Positions 1 through 8,239 of a stretch of 17,663 bases of DNA are shown one piece after another; within the stretch, counting starts at the first letter, position 1; every line of letters starts with the position of its first letter. Made by a program: the position numbers and the translations under genes. Location: contig CAJUQU010000051.1 in the NCBI GenBank assembly GCA_910588595.1, forward strand, positions 1 to 17,663. Direction: 5' to 3'. The DNA comes from an uncultured Lachnospiraceae bacterium. GTDB lineage: Bacteria > Bacillota_A > Clostridia > Lachnospirales > Lachnospiraceae. The notes under the pieces were generated by a model, which did no database searches, was not told where the DNA came from, and saw nothing but the letters and a program-made list of their open reading frames with translations.

Positions 1-6
1 TTGTCA

Positions 7-40
7 GTGACTGGAGTTCAGACGTGTGCTCTTCCGATCT
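7..40 (+). other. Illumina Read 2 adapter remnant (artefact)
   Basis: Bases 7-40 match the 34-base Illumina TruSeq/multiplexing Read 2 adapter exactly, from GTGACTGGAG to CTTCCGATCT. Genuine genomic sequence therefore starts at base 41. Bases 1-6 may be the tail of a library index. The apparent GTG start at base 26 and the short overlapping reading frame from base 1 are products of the adapter, not biology. The match is from memory of the adapter sequence and is full length. Confidence 0.97.
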
Positions 41-1816
41 ATTCCGGGGATATCGCTGGAGAACGCACTGAAACAAAACGGGAAATTTGCACAAAAGCAG
101 GTATTTCAGTGGGCACAGGAACTGGGGGAGGCAGTGGCATATCTGCACAGTCAGACACCACCGATCATCCATTCAGACATTAAGCCTGCAAATATCATTT
201 TAACCCCGGAAGGGCACATCTGCCTGATTGATTTTAATATTTCCATCGTGATCGATTCTGCGATGAAGGCTACATTGGGAATCAGTAAAGGGTATTCTTC
301 CCCGGAACAATACCGGGATGTCAAACAGGTACAGACTTATTACATGACTGCAGGAATGGGCCAGGTAACGATTTCGATCGACCGGCGTTCTGACATATAC
401 AGTCTTGGTTGTGTGCTGTATCATCTACTGTCCGGGAGTCCACCGGATGTTAATTTCAACACAAGGCTGCCTGCGGGCGAGATACCGGGTGTCAGTGAAG
501 GGTTTGGATTCATCATAGACAAAATGATAGAATACGAACCGAAAGACCGGTATCAGACAGGAAGAGAGTATCTGGATGCAGTTAATAATTGTTATAAGCT
601 GGATGCGCGTTATATCGTTCACAAGAGGCGGGAGAAAGCATTGTTTGCAGCTTCTCTTGGAATGTTTCTCGTCGGAAGTGTGCTGGTTGGATCTGGTATC
701 CGACAGACTATGAGGGAACAGGAACAGATTTATCAGGCAGGGCTTCTGGAGGGACAGAAAACAGCCAAAAAGGGTGACTATGAGGAAGCGATCGATGTCA
801 TGCTGTCCCTCGAGGAGGACTATGACAACCGTGTTGAGGCATACGAGCGGGAATTGTATTACTATTATGCAATGGGGCGTTATCAGGAGTGTGCAGAACG
901 GGGAACGGACATCATAGATCTGCAGATAATAGAGGTCGGCGATGACATCCAGCAGGAGAAATTGGGTGATATCTATTATCTGATCGCCAATTCCTACTAT
1001 GAGCAGGATGACTATGGCAATGCACAGAAAATGATGGAGCAGGCGTTGGAGTACAACCAGTCCAACAATTTGTATTTCCGTGATTATTGTATTGTCCTTG
1101 CAAAACAGGAAAAACTGTACCAGGCGGAGGAGGCTCTCGAACGCGCCAAAGCACTGGATCTGGAGGATGACTCTATCCATTATGCGGAGGGGGAACTCTG
1201 CGTTGTCAGAAAACAGATCGACGAGGCGACCGAGCATTTTCAGAGGGCGATCGATCTGACGGAGGATGCAGTTTTGCAAAAACGCGCGGTGCTTCTGTGT
1301 GCCGCAGCGCTGCGCGATAACGGCAGGCTGGACGAGGAGACGGCACTGCTGGAGACGGCTCGAAACCAGGCGGATCTACAGGCTAAGATGGTGATCACAG
1401 AGTATCTTGCAGACGCTTATATGCGCCAGGGAGATGCACATCCGGATCAGCTGATTATATATAACCAGAAGGCGATTGCCCTTTTTCAAGAGCTGATGCA
1501 GGGTGGCTATGTGACGTATCAGATACAGGAGAATATGGCGATTTTATATGAGGAAAACCAGGATTTTGCATCGGCAGAGTCAGTACTTTTAAAACTTGCA
1601 GGCGATTACCCTGACAATTATCGTGTGTACAAACGTCTGGCTTTTCTGGAGGCGGACAGGCAGCAGCATTTGGACAATACAGCGCGTGATTACAGTACAA
1701 TGAAAGGATATTACGACAAGTGCAGAGAGTTGTATGCACAGCAGGACACAGAGGATGCCGAGATGCTGATGCTGGACAATATGGTATATGATCTTCAAAA
1801 TGGTGGCTGGCTGTAG
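41..1816 (+). CDS. Transmembrane Ser/Thr protein kinase with TPR outer domain (5' partial)
   Basis: This is the 3' part of a Hanks-type Ser/Thr kinase gene; the N-lobe, including the glycine loop and VAIK lysine, is lost at the contig edge. Counting codon 41-43 as residue 1, the catalytic loop HSDIKPAN is at 44-51, keeping the catalytic Asp46, Lys48 and Asn51. The metal-binding motif is DFN at 64-66 (usual form DFG), and an SPEQY motif stands in the APE position. A hydrophobic segment at about 200-221 follows a basic stretch (KRREK) and predicts one membrane span. The remaining 370 or so residues are helical TPR-like repeats, presumably outside the cell, in the place PASTA repeats occupy in PrkC. 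The kinase appears active and could phosphorylate neighbouring operon products. It is probably not the first gene of the operon, but the true 5' end cannot be seen. Confidence 0.9.
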   Translation: MPGISLENALKQNGKFAQKQVFQWAQELGEAVAYLHSQTPPIIHSDIKPANIILTPEGHICLIDFNISIVIDSAMKATLGISKGYSSPEQYRDVKQVQTYYMTAGMGQVTISIDRRSDIYSLGCVLYHLLSGSPPDVNFNTRLPAGEIPGVSEGFGFIIDKMIEYEPKDRYQTGREYLDAVNNCYKLDARYIVHKRREKALFAASLGMFLVGSVLVGSGIRQTMREQEQIYQAGLLEGQKTAKKGDYEEAIDVMLSLEEDYDNRVEAYERELYYYYAMGRYQECAERGTDIIDLQIIEVGDDIQQEKLGDIYYLIANSYYEQDDYGNAQKMMEQALEYNQSNNLYFRDYCIVLAKQEKLYQAEEALERAKALDLEDDSIHYAEGELCVVRKQIDEATEHFQRAIDLTEDAVLQKRAVLLCAAALRDNGRLDEETALLETARNQADLQAKMVITEYLADAYMRQGDAHPDQLIIYNQKAIALFQELMQGGYVTYQIQENMAILYEENQDFASAESVLLKLAGDYPDNYRVYKRLAFLEADRQQHLDNTARDYSTMKGYYDKCRELYAQQDTEDAEMLMLDNMVYDLQNGGWL

Positions 1817-1838
1817 ACGGGAGATGAGGGGGAGTGAC

Positions 1839-1967
1839 ATGGGAATGATCTTGCTGGCGGCAGGCGCAGTGTGTATTGTTATATCTATCGTGCTGTTTTT
1901 GCTGTATCTCACGATGGGAAAAGCTGTGGGAAGAAAATTGATGAAAAAATTAAAAGATGAATATTAG
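1839..1967 (+). CDS. Small single-span membrane protein (42 aa)
   Basis: A 42-codon frame begins with ATG at 1839, six bases after a good ribosome binding site (GGGGGAG, about 1828-1834), and ends in TAG at 1967. It fills the gap between the kinase and the LRR gene. The product has a hydrophobic helix at about residues 3-25 followed by a strongly basic tail (MGKAVGRKLMKKLKDEY), so a single span with the tail in the cytoplasm is predicted. Nothing in it identifies a family. Its position between two membrane-signalling genes suggests a partner or regulatory peptide for the kinase or the secretion machinery, but that is inference. The clean binding site, correct spacing and coherent membrane-peptide composition support a real gene. 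Confidence 0.65.
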   Translation: MGMILLAAGAVCIVISIVLFLLYLTMGKAVGRKLMKKLKDEY

Positions 1968-1976
1968 GAGTCCGGT

Positions 1977-3119
1977 ATGAAAAAAAGAACAGGTATTATC
2001 ATAGTGATTATTTTGCTGCTGATTTTTCTGCTTGGAATCAATGGAACTTTGCTGGCTATGCGCATAGGGGGCGGCTCGGTCTCCAAAACAGAGCGATTGC
2101 TGGCAAAAGGCCAGGATTTACTCGAAGACGGAAAATATGACGAGGCTGTACAGATCTATAAAGAGGTTTTGGAGACAGACACGAAAAATGTGGAAGCGTA
2201 TCAGGGTCTTGTGCAGGCGTACAGAGTTTCAGGCGATCTTGGAAAAGCGCGCGAGACCATGCAGAAGGGGTATAAACTGACACGGGACGAGTCGCTTGCC
2301 GGGGAACTCACAATACTCACGTGGGAGGAAGCGGACAGAAAGGACCGGAGCATAGAATGGACGGACGCCGGCGTAGAGCAGGCGGTCCGAAAGATGACAG
2401 GGATCGCGGATAGGGACATTATGTTGAGCGATATATGGGAGATTACAGATTATTATCTGTATGAGACCAATATTTCAGATCTGAAGGATCTGGAGGACCT
2501 GCCCAATCTGTCTAGTCTGTATCTTTATGACTGTGCGTTGGGCGACATAAGCTTCTTGGAGGCATTTGACAATCTGGAGCGGCTGTATCTCTCAGGGAAT
2601 CGCATCACAGATATAAGTCCGTTGGAGCGTCTGGATAATCTGGTATGGCTGGATCTGAGCAATAATCTGCTGGTGGATATCACATCCTTGGATCGTCTTG
2701 ACGATCTGCAGCATCTGGATCTAAGTAATAACCAGATATCGGATATCAGCGCGGTAGGAGGGCTTAGGAATCTGGAATACCTGAATCTGAGCGGAAATCA
2801 GGCAACGGATCTGACGGCTGTCAAAAAGCTAAAGCAGCTCGATTCTCTTTATCTGGACGGGATGTCCGCTTCGGATATCAGCGTTTTGTCAGGAATGGAA
2901 AACCTGCGCAGACTGAGTCTTGCGGGAGGTTATTATGCAGATTTCGGAGTTCTGGGTGAACTGACAGAACTTGAGGAGCTAAACCTGGCAGGAACGAATA
3001 TTGATGATCTGGGGATATTGGCAGGATTGAAAAAGCTGGAATATTTGGATATCTCAGGAGTCTGGACAGCGGATGGATCAACACTGCCGCACATAACATA
3101 TTTAAAACGTGCTTACTAA
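1977..3119 (+). CDS. Membrane-anchored TPR and leucine-rich repeat protein
   Basis: A 380-aa protein. The ATG at 1977 follows AGGAG at 1966-1970, just after the small membrane gene. Residues 1-5 are basic and residues 6-28 hydrophobic, giving a signal anchor with the rest outside the cell. Residues 35-100 form about two TPR units (DGKYDEAVQIYKEVL, then NVEAYQGLVQAY). From residue 169 there are nine consecutive 22-residue leucine-rich repeats of the internalin/SDS22-like type, with a pattern of LxxLxLSxNxIxDIxxL. There is no LPxTG sorting signal and no enzyme motif. Such repeats usually bind proteins, so a surface ligand-binding or scaffold role is likely. The anchor-plus-TPR stalk resembles that of the next gene, which carries a different head. 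Confidence 0.88.
   Translation: MKKRTGIIIVIILLLIFLLGINGTLLAMRIGGGSVSKTERLLAKGQDLLEDGKYDEAVQIYKEVLETDTKNVEAYQGLVQAYRVSGDLGKARETMQKGYKLTRDESLAGELTILTWEEADRKDRSIEWTDAGVEQAVRKMTGIADRDIMLSDIWEITDYYLYETNISDLKDLEDLPNLSSLYLYDCALGDISFLEAFDNLERLYLSGNRITDISPLERLDNLVWLDLSNNLLVDITSLDRLDDLQHLDLSNNQISDISAVGGLRNLEYLNLSGNQATDLTAVKKLKQLDSLYLDGMSASDISVLSGMENLRRLSLAGGYYADFGVLGELTELEELNLAGTNIDDLGILAGLKKLEYLDISGVWTADGSTLPHITYLKRAY
2481..3074 (+). repeat. Nine 22-residue LRR units (66-base period)
   Basis: Starting at the codon for residue 169, the protein frame repeats every 22 codons nine times, each unit carrying a consensus LxxLxLSxNxIxD. Units 3 and 4 are the most similar (WLDLSNNLLVD and HLDLSNNQISD). The repetition is clear in protein and only diffuse in DNA, so this is an old internal duplication and not a recent tandem repeat. 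The later units (from about 2815) lose the conserved Asn and diverge most. Confidence 0.85.
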
Positions 3120-3129
3120 GGGGAACGAA

Positions 3130-4752
3130 ATGAAAAACGGGAAAAAAATCCTATTATTTATCATATCAATATTGGTTATTTTGTTAGTAGTCGTCAATGT
3201 TTTTTTGTATATCTATGTCACAAGTCCCATGCAGAAGGTGGGAAAGCAGCTCGATCTGGGGCAGCAGTATCTGCTGAACCTCGAATATGAGGAAGCCGTT
3301 GCCGCATTTGAGATCGCCATCGAGATAGAACCCAAGAACGTCGATGCCTACATGGGTATGGCGGAAGCTTACATAGGCATGGGAGAGCCTGAGAAAGCGA
3401 TCAGGATCTTAAAGAAAGGATACAGAGAGACTGAGGACGAAGAGCTGGGCAGTCTGTTGGAGCAGTTGGAGGCAGATCAGAACCGGCAGGAGGCAGATGT
3501 GCGCATCGTTCAGATCGACACTGGGGAATTTCCCAATATTGCAGTCTACTTCTCAGTGGAAGATGCAGAGGGCAATTTTATAGAGAATGTGCGGTCAGAA
3601 CAGGTGCAGGTTATTGAGGAATATACAAATGAGTGGGTGGAACAGGAGGGGGAACTCCAGTTCTCTGGTCAGGAGAATGTTTCCCGGCGTTCTGTAGCTA
3701 TGGTAGTGGATGTGAGTGGCAGTATGGAAGGGAGTCTCGACCAGCTCTGTGATGCCGCACAGGAGCTGCTGGATCAGATGCAGGGGGGCAGGTACTATGT
3801 ATCCCTGACTGCTTTTGATACTGCATGGTCTACCCTGGTCGATTACACGGACAATCTGTCTGCTGTCTCTGTTGGTTTGGACACCCTGCAGGCAGGAGGC
3901 GGGACAGCTCTGTACGACACACTGGAAAACAGCCTTCATGAGTCCGTGAACCAGCCAGGACAGAAATACATACTGGCATTTACAGATGGAGCGGACGGTT
4001 CCAGCATCATCACGAAGGATGAGCTGATATCCCTTGCAAACTATTACCATATTCCGATTTATATTATTGCCTCTATGGGATATGGATACGTACAGGATAT
4101 GGAGGACATTGCCAGGGAGAGCGGCGGAGCCTTTTATGCCATATCGTCCATAAATGAACTGTATAATATATATTATGAGATCTTCCAGATGCAGGAAAAT
4201 CTATATACATTTCACTATACGACAAAGCAGTCGGATACAGAGTGCGGTCTAAGGATCGTGTACAATTCAGACCGCGCTGACGGGGAGGCGGAGAACAGCT
4301 TTATCAGCCAGAAACCGATCCGGCGGGAGCGAGTGGGCAATCAGATGATCACAAGTGTCCGCGCATCCTCTCAGATGGAGGAGTACCCTGTGGAGTATGT
4401 ATTTGATTCCAGGGAAGATACGATGTGGACAGAAGGCGTGTGGGGAAATGGGATCGGTGAAACGATAGAGATCACCCTGGATGAGGCGCATAAGGTAAAC
4501 GGATTGACGCTGTACAACGGCAACCGCATCAGCCATGATCTGTATGAGAAATACGGGCGCGTGAAAACGATCAGGATCACCTTTTCCGATGGCTCGCAGA
4601 GGCAGTATGAGGTTGCAGATGATTACTATACTTCCGCTCAGGTCAACTTTATCAATCCTATTCAGACGAGCACACTCAAGATAGAGATCCTGGAAGTTTA
4701 TGAGGGAACTACATACCAAAATACCTGTATCACGGATATAAACATTAATTAA
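3130..4752 (+). CDS. Membrane-anchored TPR-vWA protein with discoidin/NADase-type C-terminal domain
   Basis: A 540-aa protein. The ATG at 3130 was chosen because AAGGGG precedes it, overlapping the stop codon of the LRR gene; an upstream GTG at 3109 would overlap that gene and lacks a binding site. A signal anchor occupies residues 7-30 and TPR units about 38-110. A von Willebrand factor A domain runs from about 185 to 385 with a complete metal-ion site: DVSGS at 194-198, Thr259 in GGGTAL, and Asp286 in FTDG. The last 125 residues (FDSREDTMWTEG onward) resemble the discoidin-like, NADase-type glycan-binding domain of Firmicutes surface proteins. The likely role is divalent-metal-dependent adhesion or protein assembly at the surface, with possible glycan recognition. 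A partner cannot be named. Confidence 0.88.
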   Translation: MKNGKKILLFIISILVILLVVVNVFLYIYVTSPMQKVGKQLDLGQQYLLNLEYEEAVAAFEIAIEIEPKNVDAYMGMAEAYIGMGEPEKAIRILKKGYRETEDEELGSLLEQLEADQNRQEADVRIVQIDTGEFPNIAVYFSVEDAEGNFIENVRSEQVQVIEEYTNEWVEQEGELQFSGQENVSRRSVAMVVDVSGSMEGSLDQLCDAAQELLDQMQGGRYYVSLTAFDTAWSTLVDYTDNLSAVSVGLDTLQAGGGTALYDTLENSLHESVNQPGQKYILAFTDGADGSSIITKDELISLANYYHIPIYIIASMGYGYVQDMEDIARESGGAFYAISSINELYNIYYEIFQMQENLYTFHYTTKQSDTECGLRIVYNSDRADGEAENSFISQKPIRRERVGNQMITSVRASSQMEEYPVEYVFDSREDTMWTEGVWGNGIGETIEITLDEAHKVNGLTLYNGNRISHDLYEKYGRVKTIRITFSDGSQRQYEVADDYYTSAQVNFINPIQTSTLKIEILEVYEGTTYQNTCITDININ

Positions 4753-4773
4753 ATCAAAGAAAAAGGAGTACGA

Positions 4774-6942
4774 TTGGAAATGGGAAATCTAGGAGCAGAT
4801 ACCATTATAAAAGGCAGATATCAGATAGGATCTGTGTTGGGAAAAAACGCACTTGGAATTACTTATGAGGGCATTGATACAGCGTCAGGAGCTCGTGTTG
4901 TCGTCAGGGAACTATTTCCGGAAGGATGGTGCAGACGCATGCAGGACGGTGCTGTGGCTGCGGAAAACGAGTCCTTTGCCGGGAAGAAGGAACAGTTTAT
5001 CCGACAGATGCAGCTTCTGGCAAAGAATAAGGGATTGAATGGGATTGTCGATGTCCATGAGGTCCTTGAGGAACGTGGAACAGCGTACTGTATCATGGAG
5101 TATGTCGAGGGAGTCAGTCTGGAAAAATATCTTTCGGACAGCGGCAAACAATTTCCGATGAAACGGATCAAGGAACTGGTAATGCCCGTTGTGGAGTCAC
5201 TGTCAACGCTGCATAAGGCTGGGGTGGTTCATCAGAACATCTTGCCGGACAATCTGATCTTTACAAAAAAGGGGAATTTGAAATTGATCGGATTCGGCTG
5301 TATGGAGGGACAGATCTCAAACGCGGGTACAGGTTATGTGCCGGTTGAACTGTACCGCAGACAGCAGGAGATCAAGCCTGCTGCCGACGTTTATGCGCTG
5401 TGCGCGTCCATATACAGGTGTATCACCGGCGTCGTCCCGCAGGATGCCTATGCAAGACTGAATGATGACCAGCTCAGGAAACCATCACAGCTTGGCGTTG
5501 AGATCGATGCAGGCGATGAAGCGGTGTTGATGATGGGATTAAATATCTATGAGGAGAAACGGTTTCAGATGATGGCGGCTTTTCAAAATGCATTTTACCG
5601 CGGGCAGGAGCCAACGCCGCCAGCTTTGTCAATGCAGCAGTTACAGTCTGCTGCAGTTGTATTGCAGAAGCCGGTTTCTTCAATGCAGCCGCCGCAGCAA
5701 ACACCAGTTCCTGAAATAAGGAAGTCAGTGCCCGTACCGCCGGTACAGCAGTCTCAGCCGACGCCTGTCGGAACGATCATTCAGACAAGCGGTGAAGACA
5801 CTGAAAAAAAGAAAGCCAAACAGAAGAAGAGCGGGAACGGTGGTATGGTCGCCATAGCGGTGGTCGGTGGTATCTTGATCATCGGTCTGGGGATCTCTGC
5901 CTTCATCTTAGGAAAAGATATGATCCTTCCGGACGCCGGTAAAGGGATCAAGGCATCGATAGAAACGGAGACACAAGAGGAGTCCACAGAGGAGGAAGAG
6001 AAGGCAGATATTGGCAAAGAATACGAAGAAATGCTCTCGTCAAATGATTTTTCGGGTGTGTTGGAAAAAATCCTGGCGCTGGATACGACTGACATGACAG
6101 CCGAGGAAAAAGACACATTGTCCAACATTCTATCGAGGGCGGTGGCGGGTCAGTTTACAGAGTTCGAAAACCGTGTGAACGAAAACCAGAATACCGGCGC
6201 TTTTGAGAGTGCGCTCGCGGCTGTCGACGAAGAGCTTGCACTGTATGACAGGCTTTCCGCAAACTCAATGGCGGCGCAGTATGTGAACAGACAGCAGGTC
6301 GAGGACAAGAGGACAGTCATCAAGCAGTCCCATATGAATTATCTGCTTGGAGAGGGGCTGGACGGTGTGATCGGGCAGGAGAATGAGGAAGAATTGGGCA
6401 AACTGCTTGATAGTCTGCAGACGTATGTGAATGATGGCATCATGTCACAGGAAGATTTTGACAGCTCCAAAAACAGTGCGTATACAAGGCTTGTACTGGC
6501 AAAGATCACCAGAATGACCAACGCGGGAACAGACGCGGCAGAGATCCTTGCCTATATTGATGAAAAGCTGTATGATACAGGGAACAACAGCAGTGTGCTT
6601 GAGTACTGGGACTACTTCCAGGCAGTGATGGGATATGGAGCTGGCAATCCGGCACTGGTGCATCCGGCATCCTCTTCCGGCTATCTGCTTCCGGGCAGTG
6701 ATTCCATGAATCTGTCAACAAATGATATCCGCGGTCTATCCAATGACGAGATACGTCTGGCAATCTATGAGATCTTTGCACGCCATGGAAAGATCTTCCA
6801 GGATCAGGCAGTCAACGATTATTTCCTGGCACTGGGCTGGTATCAGCCATCATCTGGCTATGATGAGGGCACATTGAACACATATGAGAAGTTTAACCTG
6901 AATCTGCTGATCGAGTATCAAAAGGCGACGGGCTATCGGTAA
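4774..6942 (+). CDS. Transmembrane pseudokinase with YARHG domain; candidate EssB-like component
   Basis: A 722-aa protein read from TTG at 4774 (5 bases after AAGGAG); ATG at 4780 is an alternative, giving 720 aa. Residues 14-270 have a Ser/Thr kinase fold, but three catalytic positions are changed: the VAIK lysine is Arg45 (VVVRELFP), HRD is HQN at 153-155, and DFG is GFG at 173-175. The glycine loop is also poor. A Pro/Gln-rich linker (about 280-345) and a basic stretch lead to one membrane span at about 355-380. An acidic, helical outer region follows, then a YARHG domain from about 645, with IFARHG at 667-672 and ALGWYQP. YARHG is an extracellular domain thought to act at the cell wall. 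Pseudokinase, single span and outer helical domain is the layout of EssB/YukC of type VII secretion. The YARHG end and long linker differ from EssB, so equivalence is inferred. Confidence 0.85.
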   Translation: MEMGNLGADTIIKGRYQIGSVLGKNALGITYEGIDTASGARVVVRELFPEGWCRRMQDGAVAAENESFAGKKEQFIRQMQLLAKNKGLNGIVDVHEVLEERGTAYCIMEYVEGVSLEKYLSDSGKQFPMKRIKELVMPVVESLSTLHKAGVVHQNILPDNLIFTKKGNLKLIGFGCMEGQISNAGTGYVPVELYRRQQEIKPAADVYALCASIYRCITGVVPQDAYARLNDDQLRKPSQLGVEIDAGDEAVLMMGLNIYEEKRFQMMAAFQNAFYRGQEPTPPALSMQQLQSAAVVLQKPVSSMQPPQQTPVPEIRKSVPVPPVQQSQPTPVGTIIQTSGEDTEKKKAKQKKSGNGGMVAIAVVGGILIIGLGISAFILGKDMILPDAGKGIKASIETETQEESTEEEEKADIGKEYEEMLSSNDFSGVLEKILALDTTDMTAEEKDTLSNILSRAVAGQFTEFENRVNENQNTGAFESALAAVDEELALYDRLSANSMAAQYVNRQQVEDKRTVIKQSHMNYLLGEGLDGVIGQENEEELGKLLDSLQTYVNDGIMSQEDFDSSKNSAYTRLVLAKITRMTNAGTDAAEILAYIDEKLYDTGNNSSVLEYWDYFQAVMGYGAGNPALVHPASSSGYLLPGSDSMNLSTNDIRGLSNDEIRLAIYEIFARHGKIFQDQAVNDYFLALGWYQPSSGYDEGTLNTYEKFNLNLLIEYQKATGYR

Positions 6943-6965
6943 GCGCGAGGAGGATTAGAGGCATC

Positions 6966-8219
6966 ATGATAAGTTTAAGAAAGAGTTACATACTGTTTTT
7001 GACATCGCTGGCTGGTATGTTTTTGCTGCTCGGCAGCGCAGTGCATGCCGCAGAGGTTACGGACATATTGTCGGAGGTTGTGCAGGAGGGCGCCCTGTAC
7101 GAGGTAAAACCTGATGGAACAGGGGACTTTGTGGCAATTCAGGAGGGGGTTGACAGTGTGGCGTCAGGTGATACACTTCTGATTTATCCAGGTGTTTACG
7201 AGGAGAATGTCATCATAGAAAACAAGACCGTCAATCTGATCGGGGTGGATCCAGAGTACTGCATCCTGACAGCAAACTCTGATAATTACCATCACATTCC
7301 GCTTACGATCACGGCGGGCAGGGTGTATGGTCTGACGATCTGCGGGACAAGTGCGGGAGATGCCGGTAAAAAAGTGTATGGTATAGGGGACATGAGCTAT
7401 GACAGTGCTGATCCGGAATCAGTCTACGCATGGCAGAATCGATATCCCGGATATGTGATACACGTTGATCATGCGTACGCAGCAGGAAAAACACTTATTA
7501 TAGAAAATTGCAGGATAATGTCCGAGAACAATTACTGTATCGGTATTGGCTGCTGGGAAGGTCAAACGATAGAGATCAGGGGTTGCGAGCTGCTCTCTAA
7601 AGGTGTGAGCGGATGCCTTTTTGTCCACAACAATGCATTGGGAACCGGTAAATCTCAGGTTGAGGTCAAAAACACAGAATTTAAAAATTATGTATCACCT
7701 TATGTGATGGTAGTACATTCTGAAGGAGAATCCAATCCGATCGATCTGACATTCCAGAATGTAAAGGTTTATACAGTGGCTTATGAGAGCAATGATTGTT
7801 ATAATTCATCAAATACCAATACATGGCTGCCTCTGGATCTGATCAGTCATGTCAGCGTGCAGACGATGCTGGCAGAAGAGGGATATATGGGAATGCAGGA
7901 AAGCAGCCGGCTGGTGCATCGGTATACCCAGGACGAGCACATTCAATTCAACAAAGAATTGGAAGCGCAGGATTCGCTGTTAGAAGACTGGCCAAAACTC
8001 GAAGAGGGTATCACGTACTGGGAGAGCGGCAGTGATAAGCAGCAGGTTCCTGGGAAAGTGCGTCACAGTATCGATATGAAAAATGCGGATGAGGGTATGT
8101 TTGGAGATGGCTGGTGTGGACTTGCAAGTATATATCTGACAGAGGATAGTTCCGGCAATACGCTGCCTGAGATGAATTATCCAAGACCTATGGCAGGATC
8201 CGTAACCGAATCAGAGTAA
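6966..8219 (+). CDS. Secreted right-handed beta-helix protein (pectinesterase-like fold)
   Basis: A 417-aa protein. The ATG at 6966 has AGGAGG 12 bases upstream and a closer AGAGG. A signal peptide is clear: basic start, hydrophobic core at 8-23, and a likely cleavage after AVHA at residue 28. Residues about 40-75 (VKPDGTGDFVAIQEGVDS, then IYPGVYEENV) match the N-terminal rungs of pectin methylesterases and related parallel beta-helices. The later region has beta-rung patterns (IIENCRI, EIRGCEL, VEVKNTEF), but I do not see the pectinesterase catalytic motifs (QDT and GxxDFIFG). It is more likely a carbohydrate-binding or structural surface protein than an active esterase. It lies between the pseudokinase and essC with gaps of 23 and 20 bases, so it is probably co-expressed with the secretion genes. 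No sorting signal or membrane anchor is seen. Confidence 0.8.
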   Translation: MISLRKSYILFLTSLAGMFLLLGSAVHAAEVTDILSEVVQEGALYEVKPDGTGDFVAIQEGVDSVASGDTLLIYPGVYEENVIIENKTVNLIGVDPEYCILTANSDNYHHIPLTITAGRVYGLTICGTSAGDAGKKVYGIGDMSYDSADPESVYAWQNRYPGYVIHVDHAYAAGKTLIIENCRIMSENNYCIGIGCWEGQTIEIRGCELLSKGVSGCLFVHNNALGTGKSQVEVKNTEFKNYVSPYVMVVHSEGESNPIDLTFQNVKVYTVAYESNDCYNSSNTNTWLPLDLISHVSVQTMLAEEGYMGMQESSRLVHRYTQDEHIQFNKELEAQDSLLEDWPKLEEGITYWESGSDKQQVPGKVRHSIDMKNADEGMFGDGWCGLASIYLTEDSSGNTLPEMNYPRPMAGSVTESE

Positions 8220-8239
8220 ACACCCGAAAGGAGAAGGAT

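Noticed and set aside
1..183. Open frame starting at base 1 and GTG start at base 26
   Set aside because: Both begin in adapter sequence; the first is also out of frame with the kinase.
425..1279. Long antisense frame (284 aa) opposite the kinase gene, and similar antisense frames elsewhere such as 9050-9637 and 14810-15763
   Set aside because: They lie opposite genes with clear domains and motifs, show no recognisable domain, and are the expected mirror frames of coding DNA.
3109..3129. Upstream GTG start for the vWA protein
   Set aside because: It overlaps the end of the LRR gene and has no binding site, whereas ATG 3130 has AAGGGG at good spacing.
6966..8219. Active pectin methylesterase
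   Set aside because: The N-terminal rungs match the fold but the QDT and GxxDFIFG catalytic motifs were not found.
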